A stretch of 64,000 nucleotides of DNA from Runella defluvii (lineage in GTDB: Bacteria; Bacteroidota; Bacteroidia; Cytophagales; Spirosomataceae): positions 409,945-473,944 of the forward strand of contig NZ_JACIBY010000004.1 of NCBI RefSeq assembly GCF_014195535.1, given 5' to 3'. The position numbers and the translations under genes were made by a program. Position 1 is the stretch's first letter; every line of letters starts with the position of its first letter. The notes under the pieces are model-generated. The model did no database searches. It was not told where the DNA came from and worked only from the letters and a program-made list of their open reading frames with translations. Shown here one piece after another: positions 52,168 through 61,852 of the stretch.

Positions 52168-53574
52168 ATGTCAACCACATCTCAATCCTCTGTTTCGAGA
52201 AGAAAATTTCTTGAACTGACTGCCAAAGGAGCGGCAGCATCAACGGTCATTGGCGTGCCAACGATTGTACCCGCTTCGGTTTTTGGTAAAAATGCCCCGA
52301 GTAACAAAATCAACATTGGCCAAATTGGTTGTGGGCGTATCGGCCGTGACCACGACATGGTCGGCACGATGCAGCACGATGCAGCACGGATGATTGCGGT
52401 GTGCGATTTGGATAAAAACCGTTTGGTGGATGGTAAAAAATTGGTTGAAAGCTACTATGCCAAAAAAACGGGCAATGCCAACTATGTGGACGCCAAAATG
52501 TACGACGATTACCGTGAAATGTTGCTCAATAAAGACATTGATGCGGTGATTATCAGTACGCCCGACCACTGGCACTCGCAACCTGCGATTGAGGCGGCTT
52601 TGGCAGGAAAAGATGTGTATTTGCAAAAACCAACCTCGTTGACCATTGCGGAAGGACGAATGTTGAGCGATATTATTCAGAAGAAAGGTACGGTGCTTCA
52701 GGTGGGTACGCAACAACGTTCGTCACCACAGTTTCGGATTGCGGCGGAGTTGGTTCGGAATGGTCGTATCGGAAAACTTCACACCGTAAAAGTGGGACTT
52801 CCAGGCGATCCATCAGGACCCGCAGCACCTGCGATGCCTGTGCCTGCAGGCTTCAATTATGATATGTGGCTAGGCTCAACTCCTGAAGTTCCTTATACTG
52901 AGATAGGGGTGCATCCTCAAAAAGGCTACGGACGCCCAGGATGGTTGCGCCTTGAGCAGTATGGCGCGGGGATGATTACGGGTTGGGGACAACACCACTT
53001 CGATTCGGCAGCGTGGGGAATGGATACCGAACTGACAGGCCCCATTTCGGTACAGGCCGTGGCGGAGTTTCCAAAATCAGGTTTGTGGAACGTTCACGGT
53101 GACTTTATGGTGAAGGCCGAATACGCGAACGGTATCACGATGTACACCAGCGGAGGCTTCCCGAACGGCATTCGTTACGAAGGAACCGAAGGCTGGATTT
53201 GGGTGTCACGCGGTGACTATGTGGCTTCGGCGAGCGACCCAGTATCGAGAGAAAAAAGTAGCAAAGCCCTTGATGCCAGCGATCCTAAGATTCTTACTTC
53301 GGTGATTAGCGAAAACGAAATTCACCTTTATAAAAGCGATGAGCAACACGGCAACTGGCTCGAATGTATCAAAACGCGCAAAGCACCGATTTCGCCCGTA
53401 GAAATTGGACACCGCGCTTGTTCGGTGTGTCTCATTAGCCACATTGCGATGAAATTGCCACGCAAATTGCAGTGGGATCCTAAAACCGAACGTTTTGTGA
53501 ACGATAAAGAAGCCAACGCGATGTTGAGCCGTTCTCAGCGTAAGCCTTACGGAACTACAAACATCAAAATGTAA
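52168..53574 (+). CDS. Gfo/Idh/MocA family oxidoreductase, Tat-exported type
   Basis: About 468 residues. A twin-arginine-type signal (SRRKFLELTAKGAAA) is followed by a Rossmann motif (INIGQIGCGRIGRDHDM), an IISTPDHWHSQPAIEAALAGKDVYLQKPTS segment typical of this family, and GWGQHHFDSAAWGMD. NAD(P)-dependent oxidoreductases of this type act on sugars and cyclitols. The ATG at 52168 precedes the Tat motif; upstream codons form an unlikely extension. Confidence 0.92.
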   Translation: MSTTSQSSVSRRKFLELTAKGAAASTVIGVPTIVPASVFGKNAPSNKINIGQIGCGRIGRDHDMVGTMQHDAARMIAVCDLDKNRLVDGKKLVESYYAKKTGNANYVDAKMYDDYREMLLNKDIDAVIISTPDHWHSQPAIEAALAGKDVYLQKPTSLTIAEGRMLSDIIQKKGTVLQVGTQQRSSPQFRIAAELVRNGRIGKLHTVKVGLPGDPSGPAAPAMPVPAGFNYDMWLGSTPEVPYTEIGVHPQKGYGRPGWLRLEQYGAGMITGWGQHHFDSAAWGMDTELTGPISVQAVAEFPKSGLWNVHGDFMVKAEYANGITMYTSGGFPNGIRYEGTEGWIWVSRGDYVASASDPVSREKSSKALDASDPKILTSVISENEIHLYKSDEQHGNWLECIKTRKAPISPVEIGHRACSVCLISHIAMKLPRKLQWDPKTERFVNDKEANAMLSRSQRKPYGTTNIKM

Positions 53575-53575
53575 C

Positions 53576-53725
53576 GTGCGTTGGGTTTCTCAAAACCCAA
53601 TGTTTAAGCACCCAAAACATTGTAATGTGTGTCAGGTTTCTCAAAACCTGACTTTTTAAGCATAAAAAACATCATGTAATGTGCGTTGGGTTTCTCAAAA
53701 CCCAACTGTTCAATCATAAAAAAAT
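53576..53725. repeat. Three short hairpins between the two oxidoreductase genes
   Basis: Stems TTGGGTTT/AAACCCAA (53581-53600), GTCAGGTTT/AAACCTGAC (53631-53652) and GTTGGGTTT/AAACCCAAC (53685-53706), each with a CTCA loop. The units start about 51 and 54 bp apart and share flanking GTGyGT and TTTAAGCA words. Confidence 0.85.
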
Positions 53726-54892
53726 ATGAAAAAGAAAACGAATCAACGCCGTACCTTTTTGAAAGAATCCATTGCTTCGGCCGCAGGAATGATGGCTTTA
53801 CCGATGCTTCCTTCCATGGCTTACGGAAATATAATCACCGAGACGGTTGCCCCCATCGTTGTTCCTCAATACGATACACCGCGTATCAAATTTTCGGTCA
53901 TTGGAATGAACCACGGCCATATTTATGGTCAGGTAGAGGCGGTAGTTCGTGGAGGCGGAGAACTGGTTTCGTTTTATGCCAAAGAACCTGATTTGGTAGC
54001 GGCTTTTGCGAAACGTTTCCCAAAGGCAAAACTGGCTTCAAGCGAAAAAGAAATCCTAGACGATAAATCTATTCAGTTGGTACTGAGTTCCATCATTGCC
54101 AACGAGCGCGCTCCGTTGGGGATTCGGGTGATGAAAAGCGGAAAGGATTATATGTCGGATAAACCTGGGATAACGACGCTTGAGCAACTGGCCGAAGTGC
54201 GCAAAGTGCAGAAACAAACGGGGCGTATTTATTCCATCATGTACAGCGAACGCCTCGAAAATAGAGCAACCGTAAAAGCGGGAGAACTGGTAAAAGCAGG
54301 AGCAATCGGTAAAGTCATTCAGACCATTGGAATGGGGCCACACCGCATGAATCCCAAAACGCGCCCTGAGTGGTTCTTTAACAAAGAACAGTTTGGCGGT
54401 ATTATTTGCGACATTGCGTCTCACCAGTTTGACCAATTTTTATTTTTTACGGGTTCTACCCAGGGTGAAATCGTGGCTTCGCAAATTGGAAACACAAACC
54501 ACCCTCAATACCCTAATTTTGAGGATTTTGGTGATGTTATGTTACGTGGAAACGGCGGGATGGGCTACATCCGCGTGGACTGGTTTACCCCCGACGGACT
54601 GAATACGTGGGGCGATGGCCGCTTGACGATTTTAGGAACGGAAGGCTTCATTGAAATTCGTAAGAATACAGACATTGGCGGTCGTTCGGGTGGGAATCAC
54701 TTGTTTTTGGTGGATCAAAAAGAGACTCGCTACATTGATTGTACGCAGCAAGATTTGCCTTATGGTCGCTTATTAGTGGACGACGTTTTGAACCGTACTG
54801 AAACGGCTATGTCGCAAGCTCATTGTCTTTTGGCAATGGAGTTGGCCATCAAAGCGCAGAAAAATGCCCAAAAAATTACCTTAACAAAGTAA
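53726..54892 (+). CDS. Gfo/Idh/MocA family oxidoreductase (second copy)
   Basis: 388 residues. The N terminus RRTFLKESIASAAGMMALPML is a Tat-like signal. The nucleotide-binding domain starts at IKFSVIGMNHGHIYG, and SDKPGITTLEQLAEV supplies the family segment. Similar to but not the same as its neighbour (different length and motif spacing), it probably acts on another step of the sugar pathway. Separated by the hairpin cluster. Confidence 0.9.
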   Translation: MKKKTNQRRTFLKESIASAAGMMALPMLPSMAYGNIITETVAPIVVPQYDTPRIKFSVIGMNHGHIYGQVEAVVRGGGELVSFYAKEPDLVAAFAKRFPKAKLASSEKEILDDKSIQLVLSSIIANERAPLGIRVMKSGKDYMSDKPGITTLEQLAEVRKVQKQTGRIYSIMYSERLENRATVKAGELVKAGAIGKVIQTIGMGPHRMNPKTRPEWFFNKEQFGGIICDIASHQFDQFLFFTGSTQGEIVASQIGNTNHPQYPNFEDFGDVMLRGNGGMGYIRVDWFTPDGLNTWGDGRLTILGTEGFIEIRKNTDIGGRSGGNHLFLVDQKETRYIDCTQQDLPYGRLLVDDVLNRTETAMSQAHCLLAMELAIKAQKNAQKITLTK

Positions 54893-54897
54893 AACCC

Positions 54898-54930
54898 AAA
54901 CCTGTAAGGTTTCAAAAACCTTACAGGTTT
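54898..54930. repeat. Palindrome before the DUF6807 gene
   Basis: Perfect 15-bp stem AAACCTGTAAGGTTT / AAACCTTACAGGTTT with a 3-nt loop, no distinct T-run beyond its own end. It lies six bases before the ATG of the next gene. Confidence 0.8.
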
Positions 54931-54935
54931 ACGCG

Positions 54936-55841
54936 ATGAAAATGAAAAGTCCCCATTTCTACCAGTTTATAGCAGCATTTGCGTTGGTGAGTAGCGTAGC
55001 GATTTCCCAAACAAAAATCACTGCGATGAAGTACAATTCGAAGATTGATATTACGATTAATAATAACTTTTTCACAAGCTACATTTTTTCTCAGGACGAA
55101 AAATACCCCTTTTTCTTCCCCGTCAATGGCCCTTCAAATGCCAGTGTGACGTCGATGCGAAATGGGAATTATCCGCACCATAGCTCCTTGTTTTTTGGGT
55201 GCGACCGAGTCAACGATGGTAATTATTGGCAAGAAGGTTTAGAAAAAGGACAGATCATCGCCCTTCGCACCGACATCGTGCAGTCGGGGGGAGAAAAAGT
55301 AGTGATTGAAAATGAATGTATTTGGCGCCGTCCCAACGCCAATGCGCCCGTAAAAGACTTTAGAACCATCACCATTACCGCTCCCTCGAAAGATTTGTAC
55401 CAAATTGATTTCGACGTGACGATGGAAATGCTCATGGACGTAACAATCTTGAAAACCAATCACTCGCTTTTTAGCGGACGAATGGATCCCGATTTGGCTG
55501 TCATCAACGGCGGAACGATGGTGAATGCCGAAGGGAATACAGGAGAAAAGGGCACATTTGGCGTGAAATCATCGTGGATTGACTGTTCGGGAAAACGCGG
55601 TGACAAAGTAGAAGGCATGACCATTATGCAGCATCCTTCAAACCCTTGGTATCCGTCGCCTTGGTTTACGCGTGACTACGGTTTCTTTTCTCCAACGCCC
55701 ATGTATTGGCCGCAAGACGACAAAGCTACGGTCTTGAAAAAAGGCGATAAGTTAGCGTTGCGTTACCGCGTTTTGGTACATGCTGGCGACCACAAAGCGG
55801 CCAACGTCGCTCAGTTATTTGAAAAATATAAAAGTGAATAA
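54936..55841 (+). CDS. DUF6807 (PmoA-named) family protein
   Basis: 301 residues with a signal peptide. NGPSNASVTSMRNGNYPHHSSLFFGCDRVNDGNYW and the C-terminal YGFFSPTPMYWPQDD match DUF6807. The family's PmoA label in databases refers to methane oxygenase but is not established for these members. Located in a sugar locus, it may be a periplasmic carbohydrate-related protein. Confidence 0.85.
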   Translation: MKMKSPHFYQFIAAFALVSSVAISQTKITAMKYNSKIDITINNNFFTSYIFSQDEKYPFFFPVNGPSNASVTSMRNGNYPHHSSLFFGCDRVNDGNYWQEGLEKGQIIALRTDIVQSGGEKVVIENECIWRRPNANAPVKDFRTITITAPSKDLYQIDFDVTMEMLMDVTILKTNHSLFSGRMDPDLAVINGGTMVNAEGNTGEKGTFGVKSSWIDCSGKRGDKVEGMTIMQHPSNPWYPSPWFTRDYGFFSPTPMYWPQDDKATVLKKGDKLALRYRVLVHAGDHKAANVAQLFEKYKSE

Positions 55842-55846
55842 ACTTT

Positions 55847-56059
55847 GGTCAGACGACAGTCAGACCACAACAAAGTAATCTTTCGGGTCTGACTATCGTC
55901 TGACCCGAGCAAAACAGGTGGTCAGACGGCAGTCAGACCACAACAAAGTAATCTTTCGGGTCTGACTATCGTCTGACCCGAGCAAAACAGGTGGTCAGAC
56001 GGCAGTCAGACCACAACAAAGTAATCTTTCGGGTCTGACTGTCGTCTGACCCGAGCAAA
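55847..56059. repeat. 73-bp tandem repeat, three units, locus B
   Basis: Units start at 55847, 55920 and 55993. Each contains GGTCAGACGrCAGTCAGACC and, after a ~19-bp loop, its inverse GGTCTGACTrTCGTCTGACC. The inverted core is the same as at 19831-19878. Lies between the DUF6807 gene and uxuA. Confidence 0.92.
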
Positions 56060-56069
56060 TACAATAGTT

Positions 56070-57296
56070 ATGGCATTTATTCAAACTATGCGTTGGTTTG
56101 GCCCCAACGATCCCGTTTCGTTGATGGATATTCGTCAGGCAGGGTGTACGGGTGTGGTATCAGCGCTTCACCAAATCCCCGTCGGAGAAGTGTGGAGTGT
56201 GGAAGAAATCAAGCAACGCATTCAACTCATTGAAGCAGATAATCATCGCTATACCCGCCTTACGTGGGACGTAGTAGAAAGTTTACCTGTTCACGAAGAC
56301 ATCAAAAAAGGACTTCCCAGCCGAGAAAAGTACATCGAAAACTACAAAATCTCGCTGCGCAATTTGGCCGCTTGTGGCATCAAAACCGTCTGTTACAACT
56401 TCATGCCCGTGCTCGATTGGTCGCGAACCAATTTGAATTATCAAATGCCTGATGGCTCATTGGCGTTGCGTTTTGTGTGGGAAGATTTTGCCGCTTTTGA
56501 TTTATGTATTCTAAAACGGCCCAACGCCGAAGCCGATTATTCAGAGGAAATTCAGGCCAAAGCCCGCGCTAAATTTGCGCAAATGAGTCCCGAGGAAGTC
56601 GCTACGTTGCAAAATACGGTGTTGCTGGGCTTGCCAGGCTCGAATGAAGCCTTTGAATTAGCCACGTTTCAAGGGTTGTTAAATAATTATAAACAAATAG
56701 GTGACAAAGAGTTACGTCAAAATCTTTACTATTTTATTCAGCAAGTTGCCCCTTTAGCGGAGGAAATAGGAGTCAATCTTTGTATTCACCCCGATGACCC
56801 ACCGATGCCGCTGCTGGGCTTACCGCGTGTGGTGAGTATCGAAAGTGATTTGGAACAATTGATGGCCGCCTGCGATGTACGGGCCAATGGAATTACGTTT
56901 TGCACAGGCTCGTTGGGAGTGCGTGCCGACAATGACCTAGCAGGAATCGCCGAGCGTTTTGGAAACCGAATTCATTTTGTGCATTTGCGGGCAACAAAGC
57001 GAGAGAAATCGCCTGATAATCAATTGATTTTTCACGAAGCCGACCACCTTACGGGTGATGTGGACATGTACGCGGTAGTGAAAGCGTTTGTGTTGGAAAG
57101 TAAAAAAAGGAACAAAGCGGGCTTGGAAGATGTCCAAATCCCGATGCGCCCCGATCATGGGCATCAAATGTTGGACGATTTGAATAAAACAGGTAAAAAT
57201 AAGTCTTATCCTGGGTATTCGGCGATTGGCCGACTGAAGGGATTAGCAGAATTGCGAGGCTTGGAAATGGCTATTGAAAAAGGGCTTATGCTTTAA
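56070..57296 (+). CDS. uxuA: Mannonate dehydratase
   Basis: 408 residues. [39 protein letters not shown] and the MRPDHGHQM segment match UxuA. It dehydrates D-mannonate to 2-keto-3-deoxygluconate in glucuronate degradation, with a metal bound by the His and Cys residues visible. Full length for the family. It follows the 73-bp repeat by 10 bp. Confidence 0.95.
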   Translation: MAFIQTMRWFGPNDPVSLMDIRQAGCTGVVSALHQIPVGEVWSVEEIKQRIQLIEADNHRYTRLTWDVVESLPVHEDIKKGLPSREKYIENYKISLRNLAACGIKTVCYNFMPVLDWSRTNLNYQMPDGSLALRFVWEDFAAFDLCILKRPNAEADYSEEIQAKARAKFAQMSPEEVATLQNTVLLGLPGSNEAFELATFQGLLNNYKQIGDKELRQNLYYFIQQVAPLAEEIGVNLCIHPDDPPMPLLGLPRVVSIESDLEQLMAACDVRANGITFCTGSLGVRADNDLAGIAERFGNRIHFVHLRATKREKSPDNQLIFHEADHLTGDVDMYAVVKAFVLESKKRNKAGLEDVQIPMRPDHGHQMLDDLNKTGKNKSYPGYSAIGRLKGLAELRGLEMAIEKGLML

Positions 57297-57329
57297 ATTA
57301 CTTTCAGGTTTAGTGTATTGTTAACTACT

Positions 57330-57428
57330 ACCCGCTGATTTCCGCCGATTGAAAGCCGCAGAGAAACGCTGATTTTGTTTTAATCTGCGCACATCAGCGT
57401 TTTTTTAATCTGCGATTTTCTGCGGGTA
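57330..57428. repeat. Imperfect long inverted repeat between uxuA and the alpha-glucuronidase gene
   Basis: TACCCGC at the left and GCGGGTA at the right enclose a partly matching pair of segments, with AACGCTGAT / ATCAGCGTT as an inner perfect stem. Words such as AATCTGCG and CAGCGTTTT resemble a dispersed intergenic repeat found in various bacteria. Confidence 0.7.
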
Positions 57429-57450
57429 AAAACTAGGTAACTGTTTACTT

Positions 57451-59550
57451 ATGAAAAAATATTTGTTTCTATATCTTCTGCTATCTTCGGTATGTGCCTT
57501 TGCCGACGATGGCTCTCGCCTCTGGCTTAAATACGATCTTTTGGCCGACGTCCAGCAGCGTGATACGTACTTAAAATCGACACAGTTTGTGGCAGCCAAT
57601 TCTTCGCACCCCACCATCAAAGTAGCGGTACAGGAGTTGGAAATGGGCTTAAAAGGTTTGTTGGGAAAAGCACCTGTCCTCGTTCAAACCGCTACCAAAT
57701 CGGGGGGGATTATCCTGAACGTTGCCCCCAATTCCCCTTCCACGTTGCCCCAAGATGGCTTTGAGTTGTTTTCGGAAAAAGGGAATATCGTCATTTCGTC
57801 CAAATCAGAAGCAGGTGTGTTATACGGTGCGTTTGAGCTACTTCGCTACCTTCAAACGGGGAAATCGTTGACAAATCTTTCAGTGAAAAGCAGCCCTAAA
57901 ATCAAATTACGGATGCTCAATCACTGGGACAATGCCAACGGAACCGTCGAACGGGGCTACGCAGGTTCGTCGATGTGGAAGTGGACTGAACTTCCGTTTC
58001 GGATTGACCCTCGTTACATTACCTACGCTCGCGCCAATGCTTCGTTGGGGATTAATGCGACATCCATCAACAACGTCAATGCCAGTTCACGTTTTTTGAC
58101 CGAAGAATACCTCGAAAAAATCAAAGCCGTGGCCGATGTACTTCGTCCCTATGGCATCAAAGTATTTATTTCGGTCAACTTCCGTTCGCCTCGTACCTTG
58201 GGAGGGCTTAAAACTTCTGACCCCCTCGACCCCGAAGTGCGCAAATGGTGGAACGAGAAAACCAAAGAAATTCACCGCTATATCCCTGATTTTGGGGGGT
58301 ATTTGGTCAAAGCCAACTCCGAAGGAGAGCCTGGCCCGCAGGACTACGGGCGTACCCATGCCGACGGGGCCAATATGCTGGCCGAAGCCATGCGACCGTT
58401 TAGCGGCATCGTTATTTGGCGGGCGTTTGTTTACAATGCCGACCCCAAAGGCGACCGTTTCAAGGAAGGTTATGCCCAATTTAAGCCGTTGGATGGGATA
58501 TTTGACCCCAAAGTGATTGTCCAAGTCAAAAACGGCCCGATTGACTTTATGCCGCGTGAGCCGTTTCATCCGATGTTTGGGGCTTTTCCAAAAACAACCT
58601 TGGGCATGGAGTTTCAGATTACGCAAGAATATTTGGGGCAGTCAACGCACTTGACCTACCTTGCTCCCATGTTTAAAGAGTGTTTGGATACGGATACTTA
58701 CGTGAAAGGAAAAGGAACGACTGTGGCTAAAATTGTGGATGGAAGCGCTGAAAACCACCCACTTTCGCTCATGGCTGGGGTGGCTAATACGGGTTCGGAC
58801 GCCAACTGGTGCGGCCATCCGTTTAACCAAAGCAACTGGTACGCTTTTGGTCGATTGGCGTGGGATTACACACTGTCGTCGGAACAAATTGCGACAGAAT
58901 GGACGCGCATGACGTTGACCCAAAAGCCGCAGTCGGTGCAGAAAATTACGGACATCATGCTCAATTCACACCCGATATACGTGAGTTATACCTATCCGTT
59001 GGGGACGTCGCACATGATGGGAGAGGGGCATCACTACGGGCCTGAGCCGTGGCTTACCAAAGCCGCCCGCCCCGACTGGACGTCCATTTATTACCATCGG
59101 GCCGATTCGATTGGGTTGGGCTTTGACCGTACTGGAAAAGTGAGCAATGCGCTTCAGCTATACAGCCCTGAAGTTCAACAACTTTGGGGAAACGCTGAAA
59201 AATGTCCACTCGACTATCTGCTTTGGTTTCATCACGTACCTTGGACCCAAAAATTAAGTACGGGTCGTAGCCTTTGGGACGAACTTTGTCACCGTTATTA
59301 TGATGGGGTTGGGCAAGTCGGGAAGCTGCAATCAGCTTGGGAAAGTGTGAAGTCAGATGTTGATAAAGAGACGTTTGAGGACGTGAAAGGGCGTTTGAAA
59401 ATTCAAGAAAAAGAGGCGTTGTGGTGGCGAGATGCCTGCGTGTTATATTTCGGTGAATTTTCAAAACTACCGATTCCAAAGCCGCTTGTGCCCCCTACCC
59501 GAACTTTAGATGATGTCAAAAAGCTGACGGAGATTTATCATTTACGATAA
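57451..59550 (+). CDS. aguA: Alpha-glucuronidase, GH67
   Basis: 699 residues with a signal peptide. The N-terminal domain is followed by a TIM barrel. Within it the segments NSEGEPGPQDYGR (Glu291/293), DFMPREP (Asp365) and QEYLG (Glu393) correspond to the catalytic acid and base region of GH67. The enzyme removes 4-O-methylglucuronic acid from xylo-oligosaccharides, feeding UxuA. Full length and complete. Confidence 0.94.
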   Translation: MKKYLFLYLLLSSVCAFADDGSRLWLKYDLLADVQQRDTYLKSTQFVAANSSHPTIKVAVQELEMGLKGLLGKAPVLVQTATKSGGIILNVAPNSPSTLPQDGFELFSEKGNIVISSKSEAGVLYGAFELLRYLQTGKSLTNLSVKSSPKIKLRMLNHWDNANGTVERGYAGSSMWKWTELPFRIDPRYITYARANASLGINATSINNVNASSRFLTEEYLEKIKAVADVLRPYGIKVFISVNFRSPRTLGGLKTSDPLDPEVRKWWNEKTKEIHRYIPDFGGYLVKANSEGEPGPQDYGRTHADGANMLAEAMRPFSGIVIWRAFVYNADPKGDRFKEGYAQFKPLDGIFDPKVIVQVKNGPIDFMPREPFHPMFGAFPKTTLGMEFQITQEYLGQSTHLTYLAPMFKECLDTDTYVKGKGTTVAKIVDGSAENHPLSLMAGVANTGSDANWCGHPFNQSNWYAFGRLAWDYTLSSEQIATEWTRMTLTQKPQSVQKITDIMLNSHPIYVSYTYPLGTSHMMGEGHHYGPEPWLTKAARPDWTSIYYHRADSIGLGFDRTGKVSNALQLYSPEVQQLWGNAEKCPLDYLLWFHHVPWTQKLSTGRSLWDELCHRYYDGVGQVGKLQSAWESVKSDVDKETFEDVKGRLKIQEKEALWWRDACVLYFGEFSKLPIPKPLVPPTRTLDDVKKLTEIYHLR

Positions 59551-59614
59551 AGTTTTTGTTCGTAAAATTTTTAGCGCACCGATGTAAAACCGAATCCAAA
59601 AAATTACTAAATAA

Positions 59615-60373
59615 ATGAATCCGATTTTTTCGTTAGAGGGCAAAATCGCCCTCATTACTGGCGGTGGTAGCGGCATTGGCAACGCCATCGCAAAATGTAT
59701 GATTGCCGCAGGAGGAACGGTCGTAATAACTGGTCGCCGCGAAACCCCGCTTCAAGAAGCTGTGACTGAACTGGGCGAGAAAGCGCATTATGTGGTAAAC
59801 GATGTGACTGATTTGTCGCAATTAGAGGCGTTAGTAGAACAGATTGAAACCACGATTGGCCCCATTGATGTGTTGGTCAACAACGCGGGTATCAACATGA
59901 AAAAACCAGCACTGGAGGTTTCAGACGAAGATTTCCAGCGAATCATTCATACTAATTTAAGTGCCGTATTTTCCCTCACTCGGGCTTGTGCAAAACGCAT
60001 GGTGGCGCGTCAAAGTGGGTCTATTTTGATGATTTCATCCATGGCGGCCTATTACGGCATCGACCGCGTGGTGGCGTATGGAGCTTCCAAATCGGGGGTG
60101 GAGGGAATGGTACAAGTGCTTACTTCTGAATTTTCGAAGTTCAACGTTCGCGTCAATGCCATTGCTCCTGGCTTTATCGAAACCGCCATGATGAAAACCG
60201 CCATGAGCAGCGATCCCGACCGCATGAACAAGGCCCTCGACCGTACCCCAATGGGTTATTTTGGCAAACCCGAAGACATTGGCTGGGCGGCAGTGTATTT
60301 GTCGTCCGAGGCAGCCAAGTACGTGACGGGCGTCTCATTGCCCGTGGATGGAGGCAATTCGATTGGTTTTTAG
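59615..60373 (+). CDS. SDR family oxidoreductase, probable uronate-pathway reductase
   Basis: 252 residues. GGGSGIGNA cofactor motif, NNAG, catalytic Tyr155 and Lys159 (YGASKSG) and PGFIETAM are all present. In this position it probably converts fructuronate to mannonate or acts on a related keto acid. It follows the glucuronidase gene after 64 bp. Confidence 0.9.
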   Translation: MNPIFSLEGKIALITGGGSGIGNAIAKCMIAAGGTVVITGRRETPLQEAVTELGEKAHYVVNDVTDLSQLEALVEQIETTIGPIDVLVNNAGINMKKPALEVSDEDFQRIIHTNLSAVFSLTRACAKRMVARQSGSILMISSMAAYYGIDRVVAYGASKSGVEGMVQVLTSEFSKFNVRVNAIAPGFIETAMMKTAMSSDPDRMNKALDRTPMGYFGKPEDIGWAAVYLSSEAAKYVTGVSLPVDGGNSIGF

Positions 60374-60386
60374 GCGTTTGCTCGCT

Positions 60387-60477
60387 GTTAACTGTTATTT
60401 GGTAATGGTGTAACTGTGATGGGCAAAGCCAGAAAAAAGTATGCTGAACACATAATGGATAACAAATAACAGTTAAC
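60387..60477. repeat. Separated 15-bp inverted repeat after the SDR gene
   Basis: GTTAACTGTTATTTG (60387-60401) and CAAATAACAGTTAAC (60463-60477), 61 bp apart. The pair would form a long stem-loop, possibly a terminator-like or dispersed repeat. Confidence 0.75.
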
Positions 60478-60557
60478 GGATAACCCAAACTCCGCACTTC
60501 TGGTACGAAAAATGCGTTTAGGTGGGTAAAGTCACTTTTACAACCATTGACCATCTC

Positions 60558-61835
60558 ATGAGAATTGGATTATTACTATCGGTTTTTCTACTATGGGCAC
60601 AAACGCTTTTGGCGCAGGCCACGGTAGCCGTTGCGGCCAAAGATTCGCTGGATATTTTTAAAGAAGGAGCGCCTGCGTCGGTCTTGGAGGCGTACAACGC
60701 GCTCTGGAATGATGCCGCTCACAAGTCGTTTTGGAACGAGTTTCAACAGAAATTTGCGGCAGATTTTGATGCCAAAAAACAGGGAGAATTGCTGTTTTCT
60801 CAAAACATTGACATTCGAGAAATTGACCTTTTCAACCAGCGCCGTAAGCAGCAGGAGTTCCTAAAAAACCACCCCGATGCGGCCAAGCTTTCGGAGCCGT
60901 TCAAACGCTATGTTGAAAATACGATTCGTTGGAACTACTGGTATTGGGTGCTTAACCACGCCGTGGCACGGAGCAATGCTGATACCAAAAACTTGAAAAT
61001 GTCGTCGTTGCCCGCCGTCATGACGGAAGCGCTTGACCCTAAAAAAATTGCGAACGAAGAAGCCTTTCTAACGGCTTCGTACCGTGATTTTTTGGTGGTT
61101 TTTGTGACCTATTTCAACTCTCGCGACCATGCCTTTAATAAATACGCCGACATGGGAGCGGCTATGAACGATAAAGCAGCTTTTGCCAAAAAACACCTTG
61201 CGGGTTCGCAGGCATTGCCCTATTATTTGTGCCGACTCATGCGCGAAACCTGCGTCAATACGCCCAAAGATGCCGTAGTGAGTACGTTGGATTTGTTGAA
61301 AATTACGCCCCAAGCGGAAAAATACGCCCGTTTGGCGACCGAGAAATGCAACGAAGTCCTCACGCGCAAAGAGGAAAAGAAACCCGCCGAGGTAGCTTCA
61401 AAGGCTGGTAAGGAAGACGAACTTATCCTACAAAATGCCGAGGGAAAAACGTTTCGGTTGTCGGATTTCAAAGGGAAGGTTGTTTATCTTGATTTTTGGG
61501 CGAGTTGGTGCGGGCCGTGTCGTGCCGAATTTCCTCATTCTAAAGCCATGCAAGAGAAGTTGACCGACAAGCAAAAAAAGAAAATCGTATTTCTTTATGC
61601 CTCCATTGATGAAAAAGAAGAGGCTTGGAAAAAAGCGTTGGAACAACTTCAGTTACAGGGTGAAAATGGCCACGTAAAACCCGCTGACAACGCCGCAATG
61701 TTGCGTAAACTGATGGTGACGAGCATTCCTCGCTACGTGATTATTGATAAAAATGGTAAAATCATTGCCCCCGATGCACCACGTCCAAGCTCACCTGACA
61801 CGCTGAATGAATTGTTGAAACTGATTGACAACTAA
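60558..61835 (+). CDS. TlpA-like thioredoxin-fold protein
   Basis: About 425 residues with a signal peptide. The first ~290 residues are helical with no known motif, and the C-terminal thioredoxin domain has WCGPC with Cys318 and Cys321 ([14 protein letters not shown]). Such proteins act in periplasmic disulfide exchange. Its presence in the uronate locus is unexplained. Start at the ATG at 60558; 17 bp separate it from the GH43 gene. Confidence 0.88.
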   Translation: MRIGLLLSVFLLWAQTLLAQATVAVAAKDSLDIFKEGAPASVLEAYNALWNDAAHKSFWNEFQQKFAADFDAKKQGELLFSQNIDIREIDLFNQRRKQQEFLKNHPDAAKLSEPFKRYVENTIRWNYWYWVLNHAVARSNADTKNLKMSSLPAVMTEALDPKKIANEEAFLTASYRDFLVVFVTYFNSRDHAFNKYADMGAAMNDKAAFAKKHLAGSQALPYYLCRLMRETCVNTPKDAVVSTLDLLKITPQAEKYARLATEKCNEVLTRKEEKKPAEVASKAGKEDELILQNAEGKTFRLSDFKGKVVYLDFWASWCGPCRAEFPHSKAMQEKLTDKQKKKIVFLYASIDEKEEAWKKALEQLQLQGENGHVKPADNAAMLRKLMVTSIPRYVIIDKNGKIIAPDAPRPSSPDTLNELLKLIDN

Positions 61836-61852
61836 CCCTTTTACTATAAATA

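Noticed and set aside
54936-55841. Methane oxygenase function from the PmoA family name
   Set aside because: The family name is a database label for DUF6807; no catalytic evidence or genomic context for methane oxidation is present.
55847-56059. Possible CRISPR array
   Set aside because: The 73-bp units are contiguous near-identical copies without variable spacers, and no cas gene is present.
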